This document shows, piece by piece, positions 8,160 through 15,757 of a DNA stretch of 45,536 bases (position 1 is its first letter; each line of letters starts with the position of its first letter). Location: contig NZ_JADWYQ010000049.1 in the NCBI RefSeq assembly GCF_022414575.1, forward strand, positions 1 to 45,536, written 5' to 3'. Both the position numbers and the translations under genes were made by a program. The notes under the pieces were generated by a model. The model was given only the letters and a program-made list of their open reading frames with translations. It did no database searches and was not told the origin of the DNA. Source of the DNA: Streptomyces sp. MUM 178J (GTDB lineage: Bacteria; Actinomycetota; Actinomycetes; Streptomycetales; Streptomycetaceae).

Positions 8160-9383
8160 TTGGCGTCGCATCGCAAGCCCCGCGGCCGTACCGCGATATC
8201 CACCCCCGCCGTCGGGTTCACCACCGCAGCCCTCGCCGGCGTCACGCTGCTGTCCTCCCAGAACGCAGGCGCCGCGCCCAGCGCGCCCGCCGAGCCGAAG
8301 CCGTCCATCGAGGAAGTGCAGAAGAAGGTCGACGACCTGTACCGGCAGGCCGGGACGGCCACCCAGAAGTACAACCAGGCCAAGGAGGCCACCGCCGAGA
8401 AGCGGCAGGAGGTCGGCAAGCTGCTGGACGAGGCGGCGGAGCGCACCGAGGCGCTGAACGAGTCCCGGCGCGCGCTGGGCAACTACGCCGCCGCGCAGTA
8501 CCGCTCAGGGGCAGTGGCCCCGACCGCCGCGCTGGTCTTCGCCGACAGCCCGCAGTCGTACTTCGACCAGACACAGCTGATGGAGCGGCTGAGCGACCGT
8601 CAGCGCAGCGCGGTCGCCGACTACGAGACCGAGCGTGCCGCCGCCGCGAAGCAGCGCACCGAGGCGGCCAAGAGCCTGGAGTCGCTCACCGCGTCGCAGG
8701 AGACGCTGCGCGCCGGGAAGCAGGAGGTCCAGGCGAAGCTGCGCGAGGCGCGCGAGCTGCTGTCGAAGCTGACGGCAGAGGAGAAGGCACGGCTCGCGGA
8801 GATCGAGCGAAAGAAGGCGGCGGAGGCCCGCCGCAAGGCCGAGGAGAAGGCCAGGGCGGAAGCGGAGGCGGCAGCCGCCGCGGAGGCCGAGAGGGAGCGC
8901 CTGCGCGCGCAGGAGCAGCAGGAGCAGGAGCAGCAGGAGCAGGAGCAGGAGCAGAGCCAGGACTCCGGGACGGACAGCGGGACCGAGTCGGGGTCGGGCA
9001 CGACGTCCGGCGGCGACGCGGACGCCGACTACGCGGCCAAGGCCGACAAGGTGCTGGACTTCGCCCGCGCCCAGCTCGGCAAGCCGTACGTCTGGGGCGC
9101 GAGCGGCCCGTCCTCCTACGACTGCTCAGGGCTGACCCAGGCCGCCTGGCGGGCTGCCGGAGTCTCCCTGCCGCGCACCACCTGGGACCAGGTGAAGGTC
9201 GGCAAGCGGGTCGCGACGGAGGATCTGCTCCCGGGCGACCTGGTCTTCTTCTACGACGACATCAGCCACGTGGGCATCTACATCGGCGACGGCATGATGA
9301 TCCACGCGCCCAAGCCCGGCACGAACGTGCGCGAGGAGTCGATCTACTACATGCCCATCTACGGCAGCGTGCGCCCCGCCTGA
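8160..9383 (+). CDS. Secreted NlpC/P60 peptidoglycan endopeptidase with coiled coil
   Basis: About 407 residues. A signal peptide (basic start, hydrophobic core, cleavage near the AGAAPS segment around residue 38) is followed by a long charged coiled coil (about 45-250) and an E/Q/S-rich linker, then the NlpC/P60 domain (about 290-405). The catalytic triad is present: Cys322 in YDCSG, His370 in ISHVGIYIG and His382 in MIHAPKP. It should cut stem peptides of peptidoglycan outside the cell. I prefer TTG at 8160: the AAGGAG ribosome-binding site (8145-8150) lies 9 nt upstream, whereas the ATG at 8151 touches it. The resulting MASHRKP start matches the paralogue at 10081-11169. Expression is expected to be under the c-di-AMP riboswitch directly upstream. 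The C-terminal 110 residues are nearly the same as in the paralogue. Confidence 0.93.
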   Translation: MASHRKPRGRTAISTPAVGFTTAALAGVTLLSSQNAGAAPSAPAEPKPSIEEVQKKVDDLYRQAGTATQKYNQAKEATAEKRQEVGKLLDEAAERTEALNESRRALGNYAAAQYRSGAVAPTAALVFADSPQSYFDQTQLMERLSDRQRSAVADYETERAAAAKQRTEAAKSLESLTASQETLRAGKQEVQAKLREARELLSKLTAEEKARLAEIERKKAAEARRKAEEKARAEAEAAAAAEAERERLRAQEQQEQEQQEQEQEQSQDSGTDSGTESGSGTTSGGDADADYAAKADKVLDFARAQLGKPYVWGASGPSSYDCSGLTQAAWRAAGVSLPRTTWDQVKVGKRVATEDLLPGDLVFFYDDISHVGIYIGDGMMIHAPKPGTNVREESIYYMPIYGSVRPA

Positions 9384-9404
9384 CGCCTGCGGCGCCGGGG
9401 CGTC

Positions 9405-9758
9405 TCAGGTCCAGAGCGTGGCGATGAAGACATTGGCCGTCGTCAGCGCGCCCACCGCGCCGAACAGCGGCTTGTCGATCTCCTCCTCATCCCGCTTCAC
9501 GTACACCAGGCCCAGGATGACGACAAGGATCACCAGCTTGATGCCGACCTTGAGGTTGTTCACCGACTGATCGTCGGCCTGGTTGAGGCCGACCAGCGCC
9601 ACCCCGGTGATCAGCATGGTCAGCGCGCCGTGCAGCATCGCCGGGGTGAAGCGCGCCGTGCCCGCGCTCATCGCCTTCATCTGGGTCAGGAAGCCGCCGA
9701 GCAGCGAGGCGATGCCGATGATGTGCAGGGCGACAAAGACATTGATGAGTACGTCCAT
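9405..9758 (-). CDS. Small four-helix integral membrane protein, function unknown
   Basis: 117 residues with four predicted membrane helices (roughly 3-22, 37-58, 70-87 and 98-116) and a short charged loop (KRDEEEID) before the last. No catalytic motif is recognised. The ATG at 9758 starts the conserved hydrophobic part; a 280-residue upstream extension of the frame has no membrane or domain character and overlaps the promoter region of the next gene, so I leave it out. It lies tail to tail with the first nlpC gene (21-bp gap). Confidence 0.75.
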   Translation of the reverse strand: MDVLINVFVALHIIGIASLLGGFLTQMKAMSAGTARFTPAMLHGALTMLITGVALVGLNQADDQSVNNLKVGIKLVILVVILGLVYVKRDEEEIDKPLFGAVGALTTANVFIATLWT

Positions 9759-10080
9759 GAAGCGGAGCCTAGCCCGGCGTATATCACCCCTCTCCTGGCG
9801 GGTCGAGGGCTTTCCCGTGCATTGGTCAGCCCCCGGCGGCAAAGGGCCCCGCACCATGATCCACCCGGTCTCAATGCGCACCCCCCTGTCCACCTTCGGG
9901 CAATAACGGTCCATACGGCGCTCGGCCGTGACCGCCAGGTCTAGCGTCCTGCGGCAGGTGGCCGACTCCCACCACCCGCCGGGCCGCCCCGGCGGCCGTC
10001 GGCTGCCCCGCCGAAGACCCGGCGACGGCCCGCTCCCCCTGTGCGGTCCGCCGCCGGGTCCGCAGGGAGAACGGAAGGAT
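9759..10080. other. Leader/intergenic region before the second NlpC/P60 gene
   Basis: 322 bp between divergent genes. A TAGCGT (9942-9947) identical to the -10 hexamer of the first nlpC gene is followed by about 130 bp of extremely GC-rich leader with overlapping dyads such as GGGCCGCC/GGCGGCC (around 9980-10000). I looked for the conserved c-di-AMP riboswitch blocks found before the paralogue and did not find them. No other known RNA motif was recognised. Confidence 0.45.
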
Positions 10081-11169
10081 GTGGACGCCGTCGTGGCAGC
10101 GCACCGGAAACCCAAGCAGAACCCCCTGGCCGGGCCCGCCGCCCGCACCGCAGCCACCCTCGCCCTCGCCTCGGCGGCCACGGCGACCGCTTTCGAAGGC
10201 GGCGCCCACGCGGAGCCGGCCCTCACGCCCGCGCAGATCAAGGCCAAGGTCGACCAGCTCTACCAGGAGGCGGAGGCGGCGGCCGAGAAGCACAACGGCG
10301 CGCAGGAGACCACCGCCAAGGCTCGCAGGGAACTGGACCAGCTGCGCGACCAGGCGGCGCGGAAGACCGAGAAGCTCAATGCCTCACGGGACCGGCTGGG
10401 GTCGTTCGCCACCGCCCAGTACCGGGCGGCGGGCATGGACGCCGGCATGCAGCTCGCGCTCACCTCGGACCCCGACGAGTATCTGGAACGGGCCGAGCTC
10501 GCGGGCCGGGTCGGCGAGCTGCAGGCCGGGGCGATCGCCGGGGTGCACCGGCAGCTCGTGGAGATCGGGCAGCTCAAGGCGCGTGCGGAAGAGCGGGTGG
10601 AGACCCTCAGGGCCCGGCAGTCCGACCTCGCCCGGCACAAGACGACCGCCCGGGACAAGCTCGCGGCCGCCCGGCGAATGCTGGACCGGCTGACCGCCGA
10701 ACAGCGCGGCGCGTACGAAGGCGTCGCGGCGGGCGAGAGCAGCGGCGCCGCGGCCGCGGCGTCGGCCCCCGCGCAGACATCCGCCCAGACACCCGCCGAG
10801 TCCACCCCGAAGGCCGCCGACTCCCGTGCCGCTCAGGCCGTCTCCTACGCCTACGGGGCACTTGGCAAGCCGTATGTGTGGGGCGCGACCGGCCCGTCGT
10901 CGTTCGACTGCTCAGGGCTCACCCAGGCGGCATGGCGCTCCGCCGGGGTCTCCCTGCCGCGCACCACCTACACCCAGATCAACGCGGGCCGGCGGGTCAC
11001 CCGATCCCAACTCGCCCCGGGCGACCTGGTCTTCTTCTACTCCGGCGTCAGCCATGTCGGCATCTACATCGGCAACGGCCAGATGATCCACGCGCCCAGG
11101 CCCGGCGACGCGGTGCGGATCGCGCCGATCGACCAGATGCCCTTCGCGGGCGCGACCCGCCCCGCATGA
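10081..11169 (+). CDS. Secreted NlpC/P60 peptidoglycan endopeptidase (second paralogue)
   Basis: About 362 residues, with the same layout as the upstream paralogue: signal peptide ending near the HAEPAL segment, charged coiled coil (about 45-215), short Ala/Ser/Thr linker, and NlpC/P60 domain (about 245-360). Catalytic residues are Cys277 (FDCSG), His325 (VSHVGIYIG) and His337 (MIHAPRP). The start is uncertain: GTG at 10081 is only 2 nt from GGAAGG (10073-10078), while GTG at 10093 gives MAAHRKPK, aligned with the paralogue's MASHRKP, but is 14 nt away. Unlike its paralogue it has no c-di-AMP riboswitch, so the pair appears to have split regulation. A tandem repeat lies just past the stop. 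Confidence 0.9.
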   Translation: MDAVVAAHRKPKQNPLAGPAARTAATLALASAATATAFEGGAHAEPALTPAQIKAKVDQLYQEAEAAAEKHNGAQETTAKARRELDQLRDQAARKTEKLNASRDRLGSFATAQYRAAGMDAGMQLALTSDPDEYLERAELAGRVGELQAGAIAGVHRQLVEIGQLKARAEERVETLRARQSDLARHKTTARDKLAAARRMLDRLTAEQRGAYEGVAAGESSGAAAAASAPAQTSAQTPAESTPKAADSRAAQAVSYAYGALGKPYVWGATGPSSFDCSGLTQAAWRSAGVSLPRTTYTQINAGRRVTRSQLAPGDLVFFYSGVSHVGIYIGNGQMIHAPRPGDAVRIAPIDQMPFAGATRPA

Positions 11170-11183
11170 GCCGGGTCCGCGAA

Positions 11184-11262
11184 CTGGCTGACTGGCGGGC
11201 TGGCTGACTGGCGGGCTGGCGGGCTGGCGGGCTGGCGGGCTGGCGGGCTGGCGGGCTGGCGG
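11184..11262 (+). repeat. 8-bp tandem repeat (GGGCTGGC) between genes
   Basis: Six perfect copies of GGGCTGGC occupy 11213-11260, preceded from 11184 by degenerate copies in a 16-bp pattern (CTGGCTGA/CTGGCGGG). The array fills the gap between the second nlpC stop and the convergent response-regulator stop. It could be a slippage-prone VNTR; no coding role is apparent. Confidence 0.92.
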
Positions 11263-11263
11263 A

Positions 11264-11962
11264 TCAGACCAGCCGACGGGCGGTCGCCCAGCGCGTGAGC
11301 TCATGGCGGTTCGACAACTGGAGCTTGCGCAGCACCGCGGAGACATGCGACTCGACGGTCTTCACCGAGATGAACAGCTGCTTGGCGATCTCCTTGTAGG
11401 CATAACCGCGGGCGATCAGCCGCAACACCTCGCGCTCCCGCTGGGTCAGCCGGTCCAGGTCCTCGTCCACGGGAGGCGCGTCCGTGGAGGCGAACGCGTC
11501 CAGGACGAACCCGGCGAGCCGCGGTGAGAACACGGCGTCGCCCTCCTGCACCCGGAAGATCGAATCCACCAGATCCGTGCCCGTGATCGTCTTGGTGACA
11601 TAGCCGCGGGCGCCGCCTCGGATCACCCCGATGACATCCTCGGCGGCGTCGGAGACGGACAGCGCCAGAAAGCGCACCGGATTCTCGGCGGCCGCCATCA
11701 GCGGGGCACAGCGGCGCAGCACCTCGACCCCGCCGCCGCCCGGCAGATGGACGTCGAGCAGCACGACTTCGGGGCGGGTGGCCGTGATGACGGTGACGGC
11801 CTGGTCGACATCGGCGGCCTCGCCAACCACCTCCACTCCGGTCCGCTCGGTCTGACCGATCTCGGCCTGCACTCCGGTGCGGAACATCCGGTGGTCGTCG
11901 ACGAGCACCACCCGCACCCGCCGCTCGGGCGCCGTCGCCTCGACAGTGGTCTCCTCGGTCAT
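11264..11962 (-). CDS. NarL/FixJ-type response regulator, LiaR/VraR-like
   Basis: 232 residues: receiver domain (about 15-135) with the acidic pair Asp22-Asp23 and phospho-acceptor Asp70 in VVLLDVHLP, then a LuxR-type helix-turn-helix (about 163-225; LTQREREVLRLIARGYAYKEIA, recognition helix TVESHVSAVLRKL). Its start overlaps the stop of the PspC-histidine kinase gene by 4 bp (ATGA), so the two are translationally coupled and form a two-component pair. Together with the divergent PspC/LiaF-like gene this resembles the LiaFSR/VraTSR envelope-stress module of Firmicutes. A plausible target is the inverted repeat at 13297-13334 (inference). Confidence 0.92.
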   Translation of the reverse strand: MTEETTVEATAPERRVRVVLVDDHRMFRTGVQAEIGQTERTGVEVVGEAADVDQAVTVITATRPEVVLLDVHLPGGGGVEVLRRCAPLMAAAENPVRFLALSVSDAAEDVIGVIRGGARGYVTKTITGTDLVDSIFRVQEGDAVFSPRLAGFVLDAFASTDAPPVDEDLDRLTQREREVLRLIARGYAYKEIAKQLFISVKTVESHVSAVLRKLQLSNRHELTRWATARRLV

Positions 11963-13266
11963 TCCTCGCTCGCCGCCCTCTCCATCTCGAGCTCCACTTC
12001 CGTGCCCTCCCCGGGCGCGGAACGCAGCCGCGCCGCGCCCCCGTTGCGCTGCATACGGCCGATGATCGATTCTCTGACGCCCATCCGGTCGCCGGGCACC
12101 GCGTCCAGGTCGAAGCCAGGGCCCCGGTCCCGTACGGACACAAAGACCGTACGCCCCTCGACCTCCGCGTAGACCTGGACGGGCCCCCCTCCGCCACCGT
12201 ACTTGGCGGCATTCACCATCGCCTCGCGCGCGGCTTGCATCTGGGCGCCCAGTCCCTCGTCGAGGGGACAGTCGCCGACCACGACGACCTCGAGAGGCAC
12301 ACCGTGCTTGTCCTCGACCTCCGCGGCGGACTTCCTGACGGCCTCGGCGAGGGAGTCGGGCTCGTCGGCCTCCTCCTTGCCGGTGCCCTCCGGCTTGTAG
12401 AGCCAGTTGCGCAGCTCGCGCTCCTGGGCGCGGGCGAGCCTGCGGACCTCCGAGCCGTCATGGGCGTTGCGCTGTATGAGGGTGAGCGTGTGCAGGACCG
12501 AGTCATGGACGTGGGCCGCGACCTCGGCGCGCTCCTGGGCGCGGATGCGCATCGTGCGCTCCTCGGAGAGATCCTGGGTCATCCGCACCAGCCAGGGCCC
12601 GGCGAGCAGGGCGACTCCGGCGATGACGGCAATGGCGCCGGTGAGCACATTGCCCAGTTGTGCGGCCGAGCCGCGGACCACGACGAAGACGGTCAGCCCC
12701 ATGCCGACGAGGGCGACTCCGGCGACCGCCCGGCCGATCTGGAGCAGCCCGCGGCGACGGCTGTCCGTGGGCAGATCGGCCCAGCGGGCGCGGCGGGCGT
12801 TGTCCACCTGCCGCCAGACCAGCACGACGCCCGCGCCGACGAGCAGGATCGGCCAGATGTAGCGGCCGGTGCTGCCGCCCATGTCGACGCTGCCGACGAA
12901 GATCGCCGTGCCGATGAGCAGAGCGACCAGTGCCACGATCTGGCCCTTGTCGGGCTTGCGCAGCCTGCGACGGCCGTCTGGGGTGGTCTCGAAGACGGAG
13001 CGGGGCTCGGCGGTCCTGCCGCCGACGCCGAGCGGCACGACGATCCAGAAGACCGCGTACAGCAGCACGCCGAGGCCGTCGGCCAGGAAGAGCGCCAGGA
13101 AGACCAGCCGCACCCAGACGACGGGGAGGCCCAGGTGCCCGGCCAGACCGCGGGCGACGCCGCCGAGCATCCGCCCGTCGGCGCTGCGGTACAGCTTGCG
13201 CACCGGCTGCTCCTCCGGGGCAGGGGCGCGGGAGGGAGCAGCGGCTCGGGGCATGACGGCGGGCAT
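11959..13266 (-). CDS. Sensor histidine kinase with N-terminal PspC domain
   Basis: 435 residues. A PspC domain (about 22-82, LYRSADGRMLGGVARGLAGHLGL) with a membrane helix is followed by further hydrophobic segments (about 108-125, 137-150, 181-198, 204-227). The HisKA_3 dimerisation domain begins at about 238, with phospho-acceptor His254 in AHVHDSVLHT, and an HATPase domain ends the protein (NAAKYGGGG as N-box, DRGPGFD, RMGVRESI). It should phosphorylate the coupled response regulator. PspC-headed kinases sense cell-envelope stress (family knowledge). No clear ribosome-binding site precedes the ATG at 13266 or the in-frame ATG at 13254, so the start is uncertain by four codons. Confidence 0.92.
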   Translation of the reverse strand: MPAVMPRAAAPSRAPAPEEQPVRKLYRSADGRMLGGVARGLAGHLGLPVVWVRLVFLALFLADGLGVLLYAVFWIVVPLGVGGRTAEPRSVFETTPDGRRRLRKPDKGQIVALVALLIGTAIFVGSVDMGGSTGRYIWPILLVGAGVVLVWRQVDNARRARWADLPTDSRRRGLLQIGRAVAGVALVGMGLTVFVVVRGSAAQLGNVLTGAIAVIAGVALLAGPWLVRMTQDLSEERTMRIRAQERAEVAAHVHDSVLHTLTLIQRNAHDGSEVRRLARAQERELRNWLYKPEGTGKEEADEPDSLAEAVRKSAAEVEDKHGVPLEVVVVGDCPLDEGLGAQMQAAREAMVNAAKYGGGGGPVQVYAEVEGRTVFVSVRDRGPGFDLDAVPGDRMGVRESIIGRMQRNGGAARLRSAPGEGTEVELEMERAASEE

Positions 13267-13296
13267 GCTCTGATGGTCACACGTCCTGGCGGGCGC

Positions 13297-13334
13297 CGGT
13301 ATCAGGGTCGGCCCCTGACCCGACCCTGATACCG
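13297..13334. promoter_or_regulatory. 14-bp-arm inverted repeat, candidate operator of the LiaFSR-like locus
   Basis: CGGTATCAGGGTCG (13297-13310) and its exact reverse complement (13321-13334) are separated by 10 bp, 31 bp upstream of the histidine-kinase start and 108 bp upstream of the divergent PspC/LiaF-like gene. Further partial copies are TATCAGGG (13378-13385) and CAGGGTCGG (13392-13400). The placement suggests an operator for the neighbouring response regulator, though an RNA hairpin in a leader is also possible. Confidence 0.6.
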
Positions 13335-13441
13335 CCCCGGCGGGTCCGGTCGAGCCCCGATGCGGACCAGGGGCCGATATCAGGGAACGGCCAGGGTCGG
13401 GCCGGGTGCCGCCCGGCCGCGCGGCCCGTCACCATGGACAT

Positions 13442-14815
13442 ATGAACCAGCCGACCACTCCGCCCCAGGGCCACCGCGCCTCGCGCCCGCATGGGGCATC
13501 CGACGATCCGGATGCCCATGCGGGCTCCGCGGAGGGCTCGGCGGCTGCGGCGGTCCCCGCGGTGGGTCCGCTGCGGCGGTCCGCGGAGCACAAGGCGCTC
13601 GCGGGCGTGTGCGGCGGCCTCGGCCGGTACTGCGACATCGACCCGGTGATATTCCGCATCGTCGTCGGGGTGCTCTCCGTCACGGGCGGCATCGGCCTTG
13701 TCTTCTACGGCTTCGCCTGGCTGCTGATCCCGATGGAGGGCGAAGAGGAGAACGAGGCCCGCCGGCTGCTGTCGGGCCGGGTCACCGGAGCGTCGCTGGC
13801 CGCGGTGCTGCTGGCGCTCGTCGGCTGCGGGCTGCTGCTGTCTATGCTCCAGAACGACAACATGCTGTCGTTCGCCGTGCTGTTGTCCATCGCCGCCGGC
13901 TGGGCAGCCTACTGGTCCCACCGCCGCAGGGTCGGCGCTCCGGACGGCGTGCCGCTGGACCCCGCCGCCGCGCAGGCCGCGGCCGAGGCCCCGCCGGAGG
14001 CCACCGCGCCGCCGGTCCCCGAGAGTCCCTCCTGGTGGCGCGACCCGATCGTGAAGGACGGCAGCACGGGCCCCGTTCCCACGGGCTATCTGTGGGGACC
14101 GGAGGGTGCGGCCGCTGCCGACGACGGCGCGCCGCTCTTCCGCAGCGGCCGCGATGTCTGGGCAGCGCCCCGCCCGCCGCGCGGCCCGCGCAGCATCGGC
14201 GGTCTCACCTTTCTGCTCGCCCTGATCGCGGGCGGACTTGGCACCGCGCTCTCCTGGGAAGGGAATCCGCTCGGCACAAGTCTGCAGATCGGTCTCGTCT
14301 GCGCGCTCGCGGTCTTCGGGCTCGGGCTGCTCGTCAGCGCGCTGATAGGCCGCACGGGCTTTGGCACCGTCCTGCTCACCGTGATCACGGCGGTGCTGCT
14401 GGCCGGTGCGGCGGCGCTGCCCAAGGAGATCAGTACGCACTGGGTCCGCACCGAGTGGCGGCCGGACACCATCTCCGCCGTGCAGTCGAGGTACGAGCTC
14501 GGCACCGGCGTCGGCACGCTCGATCTCTCCGCCCTCACCGTCCCGGCGGGCCGCACGGTCTCGGCGTCCGCGGAGGTCGGGGCGGGCCAGCTGAGGGTCG
14601 TGCTGCCCCAGGACACTCCGGTGACGCTGGACGTCGAGGCCGGCCTCGGCGACATACAGCTGCCGGGTGACGCGGCGGACGACATAGACGTCCAGCCCGG
14701 ACTGGAGCGGGAGCACCGGCTCCCCGCCCCGGACGGCGCACGGCCGTCCGGGACGCTGGAGCTGCGCCTTGAAGTGGGCATCGGACAGGTGGAGGTCACC
14801 CGTGCAGCACCCTGA
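13442..14815 (+). CDS. PspC-domain membrane protein with LiaF-like C-terminus
   Basis: 457 residues. After a disordered start, a PspC domain (about 45-98; LRRSAEHKALAGVCGGLGRYCDIDP) carries the first membrane helix. Four more hydrophobic segments follow between about 110 and 320, with a proline/alanine-rich loop near 175-195. The C-terminal 120 residues (GTGVGTLDLSAL, VGAGQLRVVLP, GLGDIQLPG, VGIGQVEV) form the repeated Gly-rich beta pattern of the LiaF/VraT family. LiaF-type proteins restrain their partner kinase until cell-wall stress occurs (established for Firmicutes; inferred here). It is divergent from the kinase-regulator pair. The ATG at 13442 has only a weak ribosome-binding site. A small membrane-protein gene overlaps its 3' end. 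Confidence 0.88.
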   Translation: MNQPTTPPQGHRASRPHGASDDPDAHAGSAEGSAAAAVPAVGPLRRSAEHKALAGVCGGLGRYCDIDPVIFRIVVGVLSVTGGIGLVFYGFAWLLIPMEGEEENEARRLLSGRVTGASLAAVLLALVGCGLLLSMLQNDNMLSFAVLLSIAAGWAAYWSHRRRVGAPDGVPLDPAAAQAAAEAPPEATAPPVPESPSWWRDPIVKDGSTGPVPTGYLWGPEGAAAADDGAPLFRSGRDVWAAPRPPRGPRSIGGLTFLLALIAGGLGTALSWEGNPLGTSLQIGLVCALAVFGLGLLVSALIGRTGFGTVLLTVITAVLLAGAAALPKEISTHWVRTEWRPDTISAVQSRYELGTGVGTLDLSALTVPAGRTVSASAEVGAGQLRVVLPQDTPVTLDVEAGLGDIQLPGDAADDIDVQPGLEREHRLPAPDGARPSGTLELRLEVGIGQVEVTRAAP

Positions 14816-15128
14816 TTCACACCACGGACCGAGGCGGGACCACGGTCCGGACCGCGAGAGCGGCGTCCGGTTCCGGCATCCGTTCCGGCCCGCGAGGCTC
14901 ATCGCGGGGTTCGCCGCGCTGACCGCCGCGCTGCTGTACGCGGGCGATGCTGCGGATGCCTGGCACACACCCTGGTTCGCGGCGTTCCCGGTCGTCTTCG
15001 GCGGGTTGTTCCTGGCCGGGGCGACGGCCTGGGTGCACTACCGCATACGTCGCCGTTCAGCCCAGAGCGCATCCACCGAGAACATGGACGCCCCTGCGAG
15101 CACCAGCGGCAGCCAGGCCATCAGATAG
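14802..15128 (+). CDS. Small two-helix membrane protein coupled to the PspC/LiaF-like gene
   Basis: 108 residues with two membrane helices (about 33-51 and 61-80) and basic flanks; no recognised domain. The GTG at 14802 lies inside the end of the upstream gene (14-bp overlap) with a strong GGAGG (14791-14795) 6 nt before it, which indicates translational coupling and supports a real gene. The last 91 bp overlap the 3' end of doxX on the other strand. A role with the PspC/LiaF-like protein is guilt by association only. Confidence 0.65.
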   Translation: MQHPDSHHGPRRDHGPDRESGVRFRHPFRPARLIAGFAALTAALLYAGDAADAWHTPWFAAFPVVFGGLFLAGATAWVHYRIRRRSAQSASTENMDAPASTSGSQAIR

Positions 15129-15541
15129 ACGAGGTCGTTGCCGTAGTAGTACGGCTCCGTCTGCCAGCTGACGGTCAGCCACAGACTGAGCGAGATCAGC
15201 GCACCGCCGGCGGCGGCCAGGCGGGCGACGATCCCGAAGAGCGTGCCGATGCCCACCGCCAGTTCCCCGAAAGCGATGGCGTAGCCGAAGCCCACGGGGC
15301 TCTCCAGGGCGAGGTCCACCAGCCAGGGCACGGCGGAGGAGTCGCGCACGGAGTTCATGATCTCGCCGATCGAGCCGGGGCCGCTGGCCGACATAAAGCT
15401 GCTGTCGGTGATCTTGTCGAGCCCGGCGTAGATGAAGGTCACGCCGAGGAAAACGCGCAGCGGCAACAGGGCGTATCGGCTCGCCAGTTCCTTCCAGCCG
15501 CCCTGTCTGCCGCCGTCCGCCATGCCGTATGTCGCAGTCAT
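15038..15541 (-). CDS. DoxX family membrane protein
   Basis: About 167 residues with four membrane helices and the DoxX signatures RVFLGVTFIYAGLDKI near the N-terminus and GYAIAFGELAVGIGTLFG in the middle. DoxX proteins are membrane partners of oxidoreductases or of thiol-stress complexes in actinobacteria (family knowledge), but the substrate here is unknown. Several in-frame starts exist (GTG 15580, ATG 15559, ATG 15541) and none has a good ribosome-binding site; the upstream DNA carries three GGTGGGA(T/C) repeats (about 15567-15591). I chose the ATG nearest the conserved part. Two palindromes lie upstream (15612-15641). Confidence 0.82.
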   Translation of the reverse strand: MTATYGMADGGRQGGWKELASRYALLPLRVFLGVTFIYAGLDKITDSSFMSASGPGSIGEIMNSVRDSSAVPWLVDLALESPVGFGYAIAFGELAVGIGTLFGIVARLAAAGGALISLSLWLTVSWQTEPYYYGNDLVYLMAWLPLVLAGASMFSVDALWAERRRMR

Positions 15542-15611
15542 CCGCTGCATCGGTGCCATCGTCGGTCCCACCTGTCCCACCTATCCCACCTTGCCCTGCC
15601 TGTCACGCCTA

Positions 15612-15641
15612 CAGTTGACCCATCAACTGACCATACGTATG
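15612..15641. promoter_or_regulatory. Adjacent palindromes upstream of doxX, candidate operator
   Basis: CAGTTGA-CCCA-TCAACTG (15612-15629) is an inverted repeat with perfect 7-bp arms; 2 bp further is the 10-bp palindrome CATACGTATG (15632-15641). Both are less GC-rich than the surroundings and lie 70-100 bp upstream of the doxX start, where an operator would be expected. The regulator is unknown. Confidence 0.45.
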
Positions 15642-15757
15642 CGGGCCCAGGGTGGCTCACCGTAAATACCGCCGAATGCCACGGGATGCCCCCTCATACC
15701 ACCGGATACCACCCAGAGGGGGACTCTGCGAAGCGGCCGTCCTCGGAAACCGCCACC

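Noticed and set aside
9948..10080. A second c-di-AMP riboswitch before the second NlpC/P60 gene
   Set aside because: None of the conserved blocks (GGGGAACCA, GGGTGAAT, GTCAGCTAACC) is present.
11184..11262. CRISPR-like array
   Set aside because: The 8-bp units are contiguous with no spacers and no cas gene is present; the same holds for the arrays at 35635, 42566 and 44430.
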